Assembly (NCBI GenBank): GCA_022824365.1
Contig: JAJEAA010000020.1
Location: 62,001 to 126,000 of the forward strand
Length of the DNA stretch: 64,000 nucleotides
From: Anaerolineae bacterium
GTDB taxonomy: Bacteria; Chloroflexota; Anaerolineae; Aggregatilineales; Phototrophicaceae
Reading direction: 5' to 3'
The notes beneath the pieces were generated by a model that worked only from the letters and a program-made list of their open reading frames with translations, ran no database searches and had not been told where the DNA came from. Numbering within the stretch: position 1 is the stretch's first letter; every line of letters begins with the position of its first letter. Below are positions 43,422 through 52,249 of the stretch, in pieces. Position numbers and translations under genes: made by a program.

Positions 43422-43811
43422 ATGAAAACAGAGGCCGAGTGGCGCCGGCAGCTCAGCCCGGAGCAATACGCCGTCTTGCGTCAGCAAGCGACCGAACGTC
43501 CCTTCACCGGCAAGTACGTCAATTCCAAAGCCAGCGGCGTCTATGCCTGCGCCGCCTGCGGGAACGAACTCTTCTCCTCGACAACCAAGTACAATTCCTT
43601 CAGCGGCTGGCCCAGCTTTTGGGATGTGGTGGACGAGGGCAATGTCGGTTTGCTGGAGGACAACAGCCACGGCATGCGCCGGGTCGAGGTGGTCTGCAAG
43701 CGCTGCGATTCCCACCTCGGCCACGTCTTCGATGACGGTCCGCGGGATAAAACCGGCTTGCGCTACTGCATCAATTCCTGCGCGCTTGATCTGAAAGAGG
43801 ATGCCTCATAA
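43422..43811 (+). CDS. msrB: Peptide-methionine (R)-S-oxide reductase MsrB
   Basis: A 129-residue MsrB. It reduces R-methionine sulfoxide in proteins. The zinc site is C-A-A-C (Cys43, Cys46) and C-K-R-C (Cys92, Cys95). The catalytic Cys116 lies in R-Y-C-I-N-S, and the active-site W-P-S-F-W is at 63-67. The start at 43422 is chosen because GGAG lies 6 bases upstream; an in-frame ATG at 43407 has no such site. Complete, with no fused MsrA. It is followed by a palindromic repeat. Confidence 0.96.
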   Translation: MKTEAEWRRQLSPEQYAVLRQQATERPFTGKYVNSKASGVYACAACGNELFSSTTKYNSFSGWPSFWDVVDEGNVGLLEDNSHGMRRVEVVCKRCDSHLGHVFDDGPRDKTGLRYCINSCALDLKEDAS

Positions 43812-43815
43812 GTTT

Positions 43816-43840
43816 GTAGGGGCGACCCTTGGGTCGCCCG
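43816..43840. repeat. GTAGGGGCGACCC palindromic repeat (near-perfect)
   Basis: GGGCGACCC, two-base loop, GGGTCGCCC: a 9-base perfect inverted repeat preceded by GTAG, immediately after msrB. It is the cleanest copy of the family in the window. Confidence 0.85.
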
Positions 43841-43874
43841 AAACTGTATCGACGGCAGGCAAGGCGGGAACAGC

Positions 43875-44306
43875 GTGAACCCTCAAGACGAACGCCGCGA
43901 GCATTACAAAGTCTCGCGGCGCATCCCCACCCGCTGGCGCGACAACGATGTCTACCATCACATCAACAACGTTATCTACTATGAGTTCTTCGACACCGTC
44001 ATCAACGGCTATTTGATGGAAGCCGGCGGGCTGGATTTTAGCAGCGGCGAGTCAGTCGGTTTCGCGGTCGAGACGCATTGCCAGTTTCTCAAGCCGATTA
44101 GCTTTCCCGAAGAGGCGGACGCTTGCCTGCGCGTGGGGCGGTTGGGCAATTCCAGCGTGCGTTATGAGATCGGCATTTTCAAGGTTGGTGATGAGGCGCC
44201 GGCGGCGGTGGGTTACTTCGTGCATGTCTTCGTCGATCGCTTGACGCGGCAGCCGGTCCGGATAAGCGGGCGTCTGCGCGAGGCGATGGAGGATTTGCTC
44301 GTCTAG
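43875..44306 (+). CDS. Hotdog-fold acyl-CoA thioesterase (4HBT family)
   Basis: A 143-residue thioesterase of the 4-hydroxybenzoyl-CoA/YbgC type. The active-site stretch is [13 protein letters not shown] (20-32), with the catalytic Asp and the H-x-N-N motif, followed by the long helix Y-Y-E-F-F-D. The start is GTG. The stop shares a CTAG tetranucleotide with the stop of the convergent livF gene. Substrate acyl-CoA unknown. Confidence 0.9.
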   Translation: MNPQDERREHYKVSRRIPTRWRDNDVYHHINNVIYYEFFDTVINGYLMEAGGLDFSSGESVGFAVETHCQFLKPISFPEEADACLRVGRLGNSSVRYEIGIFKVGDEAPAAVGYFVHVFVDRLTRQPVRISGRLREAMEDLLV

Positions 44307-45007
44307 TGCACCCCCAGGTAGCCCTTGATCGTCTCCTCGTCGCGCAGGCACTCCTCGGCACTGCCTTGGAAAGCCAGTTGCCCCTCGCGCAAGACGAAGG
44401 CTTGATCGCAGTATTGCAGGATGCGCCGCGCGTTCTGCTCGACCACGATCAGCGTGATGCCCTGCGCGACAAGCGCCTGCAAGACGGCGAAGACCTCAAC
44501 CGCCACGGCCGGCGCCAAGCCCGCGCTCGGCTCGTCAAGCAGCATGAGGGTCGGGCGGCTCAGCCAGGCGATGGCGATCGCCAGCATTTGATGCTCGCCG
44601 CCGCTCAGCAATCCCGCCCGCTGCCCGGGCCGCTTGCCCAATACCGGGAAGAGCTCCAACAATTCGGCCAGGGCGGCCTCTCGTTCTGCGCTGGCTAGGC
44701 TGCGCGCGCCGAGTTGCAGGTTTTCGAGCACGGTCAGTTCGTCGAAGATGTTCTCGCGTTGGGGCACATAAGCGATGCCGAGGCGGGAGATGGCTTCGGT
44801 TGGCATGCCGACCAGCTCTTGCCGCGCCAGCCGCACGGAGCCGCCGAAGATGGTGTTGATGCCCATGATGGCTTTCATCAGGGTGCTCTTGCCGGAGCCG
44901 TTGGGACCGAGCACGGCGCTGAATTGCCCGGTGGCGAAGCTCAGGCTCAGGTTCTGCAAGATTTCCAGCTTGCCGTAGCCGGCGGTGAGGCGGTCGACGG
45001 TGATCAT
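44303..45007 (-). CDS. livF: Branched-chain amino acid ABC transporter ATPase LivF
   Basis: A 234-residue cytosolic ATPase. Walker [10 protein letters not shown] (33-41), the Q-loop in Y-V-P-Q-R-E-N, signature L-S-G-G-E-H-Q-M, Walker [14 protein letters not shown]. The short length, the missing C-terminal extension and the end G-Y-L-G-V-H are LivF-like. It is the last gene of the Liv operon, 9 bases after livG. Confidence 0.94.
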   Translation of the reverse strand: MITVDRLTAGYGKLEILQNLSLSFATGQFSAVLGPNGSGKSTLMKAIMGINTIFGGSVRLARQELVGMPTEAISRLGIAYVPQRENIFDELTVLENLQLGARSLASAEREAALAELLELFPVLGKRPGQRAGLLSGGEHQMLAIAIAWLSRPTLMLLDEPSAGLAPAVAVEVFAVLQALVAQGITLIVVEQNARRILQYCDQAFVLREGQLAFQGSAEECLRDEETIKGYLGVH

Positions 45008-45016
45008 TCTGCGTAC

Positions 45017-45772
45017 TCAGTCCCCAAAATACACCTCGCGGACGGTGGCATGGGCGCTGATCTCGGCGGCGCTGCCACTCGCCAGCAGGTTGCCCAGGTG
45101 CATCACATAGACATAATCAACGAAGTCAAAGAGGATTTCGAGCCGGTGCTCGACGATGAGCAGGGTGATGCCATGATCATCGCGCAAGCGGGCGATCTGT
45201 TGGAAGATGTCGTAAGCCAGTTTTGGCGCGACGCCGGCGGTCGGCTCGTCCAGCAGCAGCAGCTTCGGCTTGCCCATGAGCGCGCGGGCGATCTCGAGCA
45301 GTTTCATCTGCCCGCCGGAAAGATCTGACGCGAGCGTGTCGTAATGGGGCAGGAGCTGCACCTGGCGCAGCACTTCCAGCGCGGCTTCGGCATGCGTCTG
45401 TTCTTCCTGCTGCCAACTGCGCCAGCGGGGCGCGTGCCAGGGATGTTCGCCGCGTTGGTCTTTGACCGGCAGGAGCAGATTATCGAGCACGGTCATCTTG
45501 AAATAGAGCGTCGGTTCCTGATAGCCGCGGGCGATACCCTTGTGGAACACCGCATTCGCCGGCAGGTCGCTAATGTCTTCGCCATCGAACTTGACTTTGC
45601 CTGCGGTCAGGTCAGTGCTGCCGGCGATCAGATCGATCAGGGTGCTTTTGCCGGAGCCGTTGGGACCGATCAAGCCGATGATAGCGCCTTCGGGCACGGT
45701 CAGCGAGACATCGTCGACGGCGCGCAGGCCGCCGAAATCTTTGCGCAGGTTGGCTAGTTCCAGCAGGGGCAT
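45017..45772 (-). CDS. livG: Branched-chain amino acid ABC transporter ATPase LivG
   Basis: A 251-residue ATPase from the ATG at 45772, which has AGGGAG close upstream and a family-typical start (P-L-L-E-L-A-N-L); an ATG at 45790 is possible. Walker A is G-P-N-G-S-G-K-S-T, signature L-S-G-G-Q-M-K-L-L-E-I-A-R, Walker B L-L-L-L-D-E-P-T-A-G. The C-terminal V-M-H-L-G-N-L-L-A-S-G with A-T-V-R-E-V-Y-F-G-D is typical of LivG. It is paired with LivF to power the LivH/LivM permeases. Confidence 0.94.
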   Translation of the reverse strand: MPLLELANLRKDFGGLRAVDDVSLTVPEGAIIGLIGPNGSGKSTLIDLIAGSTDLTAGKVKFDGEDISDLPANAVFHKGIARGYQEPTLYFKMTVLDNLLLPVKDQRGEHPWHAPRWRSWQQEEQTHAEAALEVLRQVQLLPHYDTLASDLSGGQMKLLEIARALMGKPKLLLLDEPTAGVAPKLAYDIFQQIARLRDDHGITLLIVEHRLEILFDFVDYVYVMHLGNLLASGSAAEISAHATVREVYFGD

Positions 45773-45818
45773 CAGCTCCCTTTCTGTCATGCGGGCTGTT
45801 CGCGCATTATTGTCGAAG

Positions 45819-46355
45819 TCACCAGGGAGGACCGCATAAATCCAGAACCTGGCAGGATGGCAGCGCCTTCCCGGCGGGGATCACCATGACTTCGTTCCAA
45901 GTGAATATCGTCTTTAGGCCGTTCTGCCGCACCAGGGTATCCCCGGCAAAGGCGCTCCAGCCAAGGCGCTGATAATAGGTCATCAGGTCGGCGCGGCAGA
46001 CCAGCAGCGAGAAATCAACGCCCGTCTCGCGGCGCAAAAAATCGGTCGCCCGCTGGATCCCGGCTTTGGCGTAACCTTTGCCGCGCTGCGCCGGGTGTGT
46101 TTTTACTCCGCCGATTCCGCCAATCAGGATTTCTTGATTGTCGCATAAGCCAAGTCGAGTCAAGGCGCCGACATAAGAAACGAGCTGTGAATTCGTATCC
46201 CGCAGCATAATGCTCCACTGGGGGCGCGCCCATTTTATCGGCGAGGGATTCTTAGCCGCGCCTGGTTTCGGCGGATAAACGGCAGCGCTTAATGCCTTCA
46301 GCGCTCCCGCCTCATCATCGTTCAACTCCGCTGTCGCTTTGATTTCCAATTGCAT
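45819..46355 (-). CDS. GNAT family N-acetyltransferase
   Basis: A 178-residue GNAT. The start is placed at the ATG at 46355 (Q-L-E-I-K-A-T); the longer frame overlaps livM and lacks similarity. The acetyl-CoA motif A is visible as V-K-T-H-P-A-Q-R-G-K-G-Y-A-K-A. Its position inside the Liv operon, 4 bases after livM and before livG, is unusual and suggests co-expression with the importer. The acetylated substrate is unknown; an amine or amino acid would fit. Confidence 0.85.
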   Translation of the reverse strand: MQLEIKATAELNDDEAGALKALSAAVYPPKPGAAKNPSPIKWARPQWSIMLRDTNSQLVSYVGALTRLGLCDNQEILIGGIGGVKTHPAQRGKGYAKAGIQRATDFLRRETGVDFSLLVCRADLMTYYQRLGWSAFAGDTLVRQNGLKTIFTWNEVMVIPAGKALPSCQVLDLCGPPW

Positions 46356-46359
46356 GGCG

Positions 46360-47436
46360 CTATGCTCGCCTGGACAAGGGCTCGGCTCCCCTTGCCCTCC
46401 GCAATACCTCATGGGCATTGGTCGTCAGGGGCGATTCCGGCAGCAATCCGCCGGGCCGATAGCGCAGCATGAGCAGGAGGATGATGCCGAAGGCGATGAA
46501 GCGGACGTAGTTGAACTCGATTTCGGAGCCGCTCATATTGAGCGTGATGGCAGCCACCTGGGTAAAGCGGTCGAGGATGGCGATCAGCGCCGCGCCGAGC
46601 AGGGCGCCGCGATTGTTGCCGATGCCGCCCAGCACGACCATAACCCAGATATCGAGCGTCAGGTTGACAACAAAGTCGTTGGTGTTGACGAAGCCGGTAT
46701 TGAGGGCGAAGAGGACCCCGCCGACAGCGGCGATGGCGGAGCCGATCAGCATAATTTGGGCGCGCGCCAGCGATATGCCTTTGCCCAGGCCGCGGGTCAC
46801 ATCTTCATTTTCGCGCAAGGCTTTTAACATGCGTCCAAAAGGGGAACGCGTCAGGCGCTGACTGTAGGCGTAGGCGATCAGGGCGAGGGCGACGCAGAGA
46901 ATCATGAACATCAAGGAACTGCTGCGGGCATCGCCCAGGAAATAGAAGGGCTGCGCCACGCCCGATATGCCGTTGTGGGAGCAGATCAGGTTGTCTGCGC
47001 CGCGGACGACGATCCGCACGGTCTCGCCGCCAACCAGCAGCACCAGCGCCAGAAACCATTCTTCTTTCAGGCGCAAGGTGACGTAGGACACGGTGAAGCC
47101 AACCGCGCCGGAAACGATGGCGGCGACCAGGAGCGTGAGCGCGAGGTTGATGAAGCCGGCGGCCGGCTGCGCCGCCATGATTTCCGAACGCAGTTGCAGC
47201 GCCTGCCCCATCGTGGGACCGCAGGGGTGGACGCTATCCAAGCCCGCCAGCAGCGGCAAGACGCGGGTGTAGGTGATGCCGGCGGTATATGCGCCGATGG
47301 AGACGAAAAGCGCCTGCCCGAAGTTGGGCACGCCGGCGATGCCGTATTCCAGATTGAGGCTGATAGCCATCAAGCTGTAAATGCCGAAGAGGGTCAGGAT
47401 GGCGATGGCGGTGGCGCCGATGTCGATATTGATCAT
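46360..47436 (-). CDS. livM: Branched-chain amino acid ABC transporter permease LivM
   Basis: A 358-residue inner-membrane permease with about ten helices. LivM features are S-L-N-L-E-Y-G-I-A-G-V-P-N-F-G-Q-A near the N terminus, the cytosolic coupling segment S-P-F-G-R-M-L-K-A-L-R-E-N-E, and the V-V-L-G-G-I-G-N-N-R-G-A-L-L-G-A stretch. A periplasmic insert around 70-95 (S-V-H-P-C-G-P-T-M-G) is longer than in E. coli. The start overlaps the livH stop (ATGA). Confidence 0.93.
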   Translation of the reverse strand: MINIDIGATAIAILTLFGIYSLMAISLNLEYGIAGVPNFGQALFVSIGAYTAGITYTRVLPLLAGLDSVHPCGPTMGQALQLRSEIMAAQPAAGFINLALTLLVAAIVSGAVGFTVSYVTLRLKEEWFLALVLLVGGETVRIVVRGADNLICSHNGISGVAQPFYFLGDARSSSLMFMILCVALALIAYAYSQRLTRSPFGRMLKALRENEDVTRGLGKGISLARAQIMLIGSAIAAVGGVLFALNTGFVNTNDFVVNLTLDIWVMVVLGGIGNNRGALLGAALIAILDRFTQVAAITLNMSGSEIEFNYVRFIAFGIILLLMLRYRPGGLLPESPLTTNAHEVLRRARGAEPLSRRA

Positions 47437-48353
47437 CGCTGCAGTTCTCCGCCGCGTTTGATCAACTGCGTGAGGCCCCTCGGACGTATGAGCAATACGG
47501 CGATGATGATGATAAAGGGTATCGCCGGCTTGTATGCCAGGTCGACGCCGAAGTTGAAATTGAGGAAAAGCATGACGGTGTGTTCGGAAAAGGCGACCAC
47601 ATAAGCGCCCAGGATGGTGCCGGTGAAGCTCGACAGGCCGCCCAGGATAGCGGCGGCAAATACCGAAAGCACGGCCGCCCAGCCCATCAAGGGACTGACG
47701 GCGGTTTGCATGCCCCAGAGGGCGCCGGCCACCCCGGCCAAGCCGCCGACCAGCAGCCAGGCGTGGTTCTTGACCCGCTCGACCGGGATGCCGATCACGC
47801 GGGCCAGGCTGGTGTTATTCGCGAGAGCGCGCATCTCCCGGCCGAGCGGCGTTCGGTTGAGCAAGAGCGTCAGCGCGATGACCAGTACGATGCTGGTCGG
47901 GACGACCCAGGCGAAGAGATTGGAGAGAATAAGCGAGCCTTCGCGAAAAAGTATTCTCAGCGGAATGGCGATGCGCAGATCAAAGAGGTTGAAGTAGTCG
48001 GCCATCAAAAAGAGGATGTAGCGGATGATCAAGCCGACCGCGAATGAGGACAGGATCAGCGTGTAAAGAGATACATCCCGGCCTTCCAATGGCTTAAAGA
48101 CAAAGAGATGACTGATGAGAGCGGCCAGCGCGCCGACGATGAAGGCGGCGGCCATAATGACAAACGGGTTGAGCACACCGGACAGGGAGACGATGAGAGC
48201 GGCGTAAGCGCCGGCGGAGACATAATCGGCATGGGCGAAATTCGGTAGCTTCATGACGCTGAAGGTCAGGGTGATGCCGAGAGCCATCAACGCGTAAAGA
48301 CTGCCGATCTGAATTGTATTGACGAGCGATGTGGTGAGCAGCGCAGGTGGCAT
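47433..48353 (-). CDS. livH: Branched-chain amino acid ABC transporter permease LivH
   Basis: A 306-residue permease with about eight helices. LivH marks are Y-A-L-M-A-L-G-I-T-L-T-F, M-K-L-P-N-F-A-H-A-D, the coupling region T-P-L-G-R-E-M-R-A-L-A-N-N, and I-L-G-G-L-S-S-F-T-G-T-I-L-G-A. The ribosome site is weak. A palindromic-repeat region separates it from the binding-protein gene upstream. Confidence 0.93.
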   Translation of the reverse strand: MPPALLTTSLVNTIQIGSLYALMALGITLTFSVMKLPNFAHADYVSAGAYAALIVSLSGVLNPFVIMAAAFIVGALAALISHLFVFKPLEGRDVSLYTLILSSFAVGLIIRYILFLMADYFNLFDLRIAIPLRILFREGSLILSNLFAWVVPTSIVLVIALTLLLNRTPLGREMRALANNTSLARVIGIPVERVKNHAWLLVGGLAGVAGALWGMQTAVSPLMGWAAVLSVFAAAILGGLSSFTGTILGAYVVAFSEHTVMLFLNFNFGVDLAYKPAIPFIIIIAVLLIRPRGLTQLIKRGGELQR

Positions 48354-48373
48354 GGCAGCGCCTAGATGCTAAT

Positions 48374-48447
48374 GGGCGACCCAGTGGGCCGCCCCTACAT
48401 TTTCCAACTTAAAGATGCTGTAGGGGTCAGCCACTGGCTGACCCGAT
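48374..48447. repeat. Two GGGCGAC/GGGTCAG palindromic repeats between binding protein and LivH
   Basis: Copy 1 (48374-48398) is GGGCGACCCAGTGGGCCGCC ending in CCTAC. Copy 2 (48420-48447) has GGGTCAGCC, ACT, GGCTGACCC, a perfect 9-base inverted repeat. Both sit in the 175-base gap between the Liv binding-protein stop and livH. Confidence 0.75.
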
Positions 48448-48528
48448 CCTAATGTACCGTCGCGTCCCAAACATGTCTGCTCCTCAGCCCTTTGCGACAG
48501 CGGGGCTAGGGGTGGGACTACTCGCGCG

Positions 48529-49731
48529 CTACTTGTAGGTGATGGTGTCGCTGTTGCCGTCGTATGTGCCGATCACATCGAAGCCGGAGCCATCTTCCCG
48601 CACCTGGCGGATGCCGTAACTTGCGATTGCCTGGTCGCCATTTTCGTCGAGAAAGGCTTGTACCGCAGTGCCAATGTAGTGGTTGCTGATGAAGGGCAGC
48701 ATCGACTTGACGGCGGCGCCATCATTGCCGGCGGCCAGCATGGTCAGCATGGCGATATTGGCGGCGTCAAAGGCGTAGTTGGTGAAGATGCCCGGGTCTT
48801 TATCGAACATGGCGACGAAGTCAGCATTGAAGATCGGCGTGAGCGGCGTGACCTCGGCCGATTGGGACACGGTGACGAAATCGGCATTTGCCAGCGTTTG
48901 GGCATGACCAGGATCTTCGAGCATCTCGTCCGAAGTCATCGCTTCATTGCCCAGCCACTGAACGGAGGTCAGGATGGGATCAATTTGCGCGACTTGCACG
49001 AAAGCCTCGGCCGCGCCCGGGAAGCAGACGCAGAAGAAACCGGCTGTATCGCCGAAGCCAGCGAGGGCGGCGCTGACCGCGGCCGCTTCAGTCGAGAGTT
49101 CGGTGGATTGCGGCGCATAAGCAAAGGCAGCCACCTCGCTGCCGCCGTTCGCCTGGAAGTTGGTGATGAACTGTTCTTTCATGCCATTGCCAAAGGCATC
49201 GTCGACATGCAGCAGGACCATATTTTGGTGACCGCGTTCCAGCGCGATGGTGGCGAAAGCCTTCGATGAAAAGGTATCCGGCGGATAGATGACGCGGAAG
49301 ATATTGTCGCCGGGGATTGATGCCGCCGGACCGCTCGAAGCCATCGCGACTATGACGACGCCGTTTTCATCGGCGAATTGCTTGGCGCCGAGGACTTCGG
49401 CGGTCGTCAAGGGACCGACGACGACTTGGGCGCCGGTGGTCTGGACGATGGTCTGTAGGGCGCGGGAGGCGCCTTCGGGCGTCTGCTCGGTATCGGCGCT
49501 GGCGGTCTCGAAGCGAATCGAGGAGCCGGCCGCTTCCAGTTCGGCGTTCATCTGCGCCACCGCGAGATCAATGCCGCGTTCGAAGTCTTGGCCGAAGGTG
49601 CCGAATGAGCCGGTGAAAGGCAGGGCGACGCCGAGGACGTAGGTCTCCATGTCGTCTTGGGCGATCGCAGTTGCGCCGAGCGCAGTCGTCACTGCGATGA
49701 GAAGACAAATGAGAAGCAGTTTTCTGATCAT
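48529..49731 (-). CDS. Branched-chain amino acid-type ABC transporter substrate-binding protein
   Basis: A 400-residue exported LivJ/LivK-type (Peripla_BP_6) protein. The start at 49731 follows AAGGGAAA; the longer frame upstream has no ribosome site. Signal peptide 1-26 (L-L-L-I-C-L-L-I-A-V ... A-I-A-Q). It opens G-V-A-L-P-F-T-G-S-F-G-T-F-G-Q-D and carries V-V-V-G-P-L-T-T-A and S-S-G-P-A-A-S-I-P in the ligand cleft. It heads the Liv operon. The ligand may be an amino acid, amide or urea. Confidence 0.92.
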   Translation of the reverse strand: MIRKLLLICLLIAVTTALGATAIAQDDMETYVLGVALPFTGSFGTFGQDFERGIDLAVAQMNAELEAAGSSIRFETASADTEQTPEGASRALQTIVQTTGAQVVVGPLTTAEVLGAKQFADENGVVIVAMASSGPAASIPGDNIFRVIYPPDTFSSKAFATIALERGHQNMVLLHVDDAFGNGMKEQFITNFQANGGSEVAAFAYAPQSTELSTEAAAVSAALAGFGDTAGFFCVCFPGAAEAFVQVAQIDPILTSVQWLGNEAMTSDEMLEDPGHAQTLANADFVTVSQSAEVTPLTPIFNADFVAMFDKDPGIFTNYAFDAANIAMLTMLAAGNDGAAVKSMLPFISNHYIGTAVQAFLDENGDQAIASYGIRQVREDGSGFDVIGTYDGNSDTITYK

Positions 49732-49780
49732 TGCAAGTTTCCCTTCGTTCAAGGTGAGTTTCTTCAGGCACAGCATCGTT

Positions 49781-49809
49781 AGTATAACCATTGCGCAGGT
49801 CTTGGGCAA
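49781..49809 (-). promoter_or_regulatory. Promoter of the Liv operon
   Basis: Minus strand TTGCCC (49804-49809), 17-base spacer, TATACT (49781-49786). Leader about 45 bases. Confidence 0.5.
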
Positions 49810-49855
49810 TGAGCAGCCAGGCGGAGAGTGGTGAATTCTGTGGATATTGCCTTTT

Positions 49856-49918
49856 CTAACCCCGCCCCGGCCCTCTCGCCATCTCTATGGCGAGCGCCCA
49901 AAGCTTTGGGGAGGGGAG
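49856..49918. repeat. CCCTCCC/GGGAGGG-type compound palindrome
   Basis: Contains CTCGCCAT facing ATGGCGAG, then CCCAAAGCTTTGGG and GGAGGGG. It lies between the Liv promoter and the end of the luciferase-like gene. Confidence 0.6.
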
Positions 49919-49945
49919 TTCAGCTGCGGAAGCGCGGGAAAGGTC

Positions 49946-50965
49946 CTAGTCATTGAGATAAGCTCGCAGCGCGGGGATGACCTGTTTGCCGATGAGGTTT
50001 ATACCGGTCGCGGCTTGGTTGACGCCGTGGGGAGTGCCGAGTTCGATGCGCTGGGCGCCAGCATCGTAGAGGCGCTCGCATTGCGCGATGACATCGGCGG
50101 GCGCGCCAGCAAAGAGAAAGCGGTCGAGGATGTCATCGGGGATGAGGCGGGCGGCCTCTTCGTCTTCGCCGGCGTTGACATGGGTACCCACGCGCGTCAT
50201 CAAGTCGGGGTCGATCGACAGGGTCGTATCGAGTTTGGACACGATCGGCATATATAAGGCGACGGACTTTCGCGCCATCCAGCGGGCCGCTTCGCGATCT
50301 TCATCGACGACGGAGACAGCGCCGATGACGATATTGACCGCGCCCCGCGGGCGTCCGGCGCGCGCCTCGCCGGTGGCGATGTAGTCGGCGATCACGGGGA
50401 TAATATCGGGATTGGCTGAGCCGCCGATCTTGAGTTCATCCGCGGTTTCCCCCGCCAGCGCCGCCATTTGCGGACCCCAAGTACCGATTTGCAGCGGGAT
50501 TTTGGTCTCCGGCAAGGGATAGGGCGCGCGCACATGCTCGGCGATCTGAAAGACTTTTCCGGTGTAGGCGGCCGATTCGCCCGCCAGCAGACTGCGGATG
50601 ATGTCGATGGATTCCCGCATGGCGCGGATCGGCGGCGTCAGTTCGCGAATGCCATGCTCGGCCAGCCAGCCGCCGCGCACCAGGCCGAGGTATACGCGCT
50701 CCGGCGCCAGGTCCGCTAGCAGCGCCGTGCCCGCGGCGATATCCAGCGGATGCAGGCGTGAGGGGGAAAGGCCGGCGGGACCGATGCGCGCCTTTGAGAT
50801 ATGCGGCGCCATGAGCAGGAGCGGACCAAAGCTGGGATGATAGGGCGCGTCGCAATATACCGTGACGGCGTCGAAGTCGTATTGGTCAGCCAGCTTCGCC
50901 AAATTGATGTAATCGCGGGCGCGCTTGTCTGTTTGAAAGGCGATGCTCAATTCGCGCTGGGTCAT
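49946..50965 (-). CDS. LLM class flavin-dependent (or F420-dependent) oxidoreductase
   Basis: A 339-residue luciferase-like TIM barrel. Typical features are the N-terminal strand with A-F-Q-T-D, the L-A-D-Q-Y-D-F-D-A-V-T helix-strand, R-V-Y-L-G-L-V-R-G, V-R-A-P-Y-P-L-P-E-T-K-I-P-L-Q-I-G (close to methylene-tetrahydromethanopterin reductase-like members) and the late L-F-A-G-A-P-A-D-V-I-A-Q. Cofactor FMN or F420 cannot be decided. Single gene with an extended -10 promoter upstream. Confidence 0.88.
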   Translation of the reverse strand: MTQRELSIAFQTDKRARDYINLAKLADQYDFDAVTVYCDAPYHPSFGPLLLMAPHISKARIGPAGLSPSRLHPLDIAAGTALLADLAPERVYLGLVRGGWLAEHGIRELTPPIRAMRESIDIIRSLLAGESAAYTGKVFQIAEHVRAPYPLPETKIPLQIGTWGPQMAALAGETADELKIGGSANPDIIPVIADYIATGEARAGRPRGAVNIVIGAVSVVDEDREAARWMARKSVALYMPIVSKLDTTLSIDPDLMTRVGTHVNAGEDEEAARLIPDDILDRFLFAGAPADVIAQCERLYDAGAQRIELGTPHGVNQAATGINLIGKQVIPALRAYLND

Positions 50966-51004
50966 AAGCTCTCAACTTTGATTATGTTTGATCTGCCGGC
51001 GCTC

Positions 51005-51013
51005 ATTATACCA
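51005..51013 (-). promoter_or_regulatory. Extended -10 promoter of the LLM oxidoreductase gene
   Basis: Minus strand TGGTATAAT: perfect TATAAT with the TG extension, about 40 bases before the start codon. No -35 match. Confidence 0.5.
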
Positions 51014-51053
51014 GCGGCGGACCTTTGCGATGATGTTGGTTGCGGCGAGGCGC

Positions 51054-51074
51054 GCGTAGACACAGCCCTTCTAC
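51054..51074. repeat. GCGTAGACAC element (diverged)
   Basis: GCGTAGACACAGCCCTTCTA: one of four copies of a GCGTAGACAC(A/T)G unit (others near 54.47, 59.96 and 60.04 kb). Confidence 0.5.
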
Positions 51075-51078
51075 ACCG

Positions 51079-51102
51079 AGAGAAAAGAGAACACAGAGCA
51101 AA
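51079..51102. repeat. CACAGAG-type repeat (partial)
   Basis: GAGAAAAGAGAACACAGAGC directly after a GCGTAGACAC unit. Confidence 0.4.
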
Positions 51103-51159
51103 GCTGTTTAGATAGCTGGGTTCTGTTGTTGTCATTGCGAGCGCGATGCTGCCCGCCAG

Positions 51160-52149
51160 CTAAGTCGCCAGGAGCCGGTTCATCTCCGCCAGCGCCGCGC
51201 CGAGTTCAATCGTCCGGTTGGTGCCGCTGCCGCCGCCGATATGCGGGCAGAGAATCACATTGTCCAAGCTGCAGAGCGGGCTATCAGCCGGCAGGGGTTC
51301 GTAGACGAAGACATCCAGGCCGGCGCCGGCGATGCGATCTTCTTGCAATGCCGCGATCATCGCCTCTTCATCAATGACGCCGCCGCGGGCGATATTGACA
51401 ATGTAGGCGCTTTCCTTCATCAGGGCGATTTGGGCCGCGCCGAGCAGGCCCTCGGTCTCCGGCGTTTGTGGCGTCGCCACGCAGACGTAGTCGCTCTGGC
51501 GCAGCAGATCGTCCAACTCGGCATAGGTCGCGTCAAAGACACCTTCCAGTTCAGCCGAGAGCGGCGTTCGCTTGTAGTAAATATTCTTCATGCCCAGCAC
51601 ACTGGCGCGCCGCGCCAATTCGCAGCCGATCTCGCCCATGCCGATAATGCCGAGCGTCTTGCCGACAACCTCGTGGACGCGGGTATTCTGCATCCAGCGA
51701 AAGGCGATTTTGCGCTCACCGGTCTTTTCCGGCTTCAGCCCGCGATAGCGATAAGCGCCGAGAGACACGGCCTCGTTGCCGACCACCAGGTCTTTGCTCA
51801 AGGCGAGAATCAACGTCAGCGCCAATTCGGCGACGCAATTCGGTCCTTTGCGGGGCACAGAGCCAAAGGCGATACCGCGCGCGCGGAGGGCATCAACATC
51901 GATATTGAAGTAGCTGCGCCCGAGCTTGAGGGCGGCCTTCAGATTTGGCAGCTTGTCTAACAGGGCCGCTTCTACGGCGGCCGTTTGGGCGATCAAACCG
52001 ACGACGGCTTCCGAGGCCAGCGTCAGGGCGTCGGCTGATTCGCTGGCGCAGAGGATATTCAAGTTCGGGTAATCCGCCGCCAGGTCTTCCGCCGCCGCGT
52101 CATAGCCGGCATCGGCAAATAGTATCGTCCGCTTTTCTGATTCAGTCAT
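51160..52149 (-). CDS. D-2-hydroxyacid dehydrogenase family protein
   Basis: A 329-residue NAD-dependent enzyme of the D-isomer 2-hydroxyacid dehydrogenase family. The nucleotide motif is G-M-G-E-I-G (170-175) and the catalytic residues are Arg255 (N-I-A-R-G-G), Glu284 (V-Y-E-P-L-P) and His303 (C-P-H-I-G-G). G-P-N-C-V-A-E at 102-108 replaces the more common N-S-x-S-V-A-E. An insert at 133-160 before the Rossmann fold is somewhat unusual. Substrate 2-keto acid unknown. Single gene behind a near-consensus promoter. Confidence 0.92.
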   Translation of the reverse strand: MTESEKRTILFADAGYDAAAEDLAADYPNLNILCASESADALTLASEAVVGLIAQTAAVEAALLDKLPNLKAALKLGRSYFNIDVDALRARGIAFGSVPRKGPNCVAELALTLILALSKDLVVGNEAVSLGAYRYRGLKPEKTGERKIAFRWMQNTRVHEVVGKTLGIIGMGEIGCELARRASVLGMKNIYYKRTPLSAELEGVFDATYAELDDLLRQSDYVCVATPQTPETEGLLGAAQIALMKESAYIVNIARGGVIDEEAMIAALQEDRIAGAGLDVFVYEPLPADSPLCSLDNVILCPHIGGGSGTNRTIELGAALAEMNRLLAT

Positions 52150-52249
52150 CTTTTTTCCTTTACTTGCGTCTTGTCCGCTTCAATATTTTCCCCGGACAGG
52201 CGTTGGGCATTCGCGAAGCATAATCGTTTCGCGGGAGAGAAGCGCGCTG

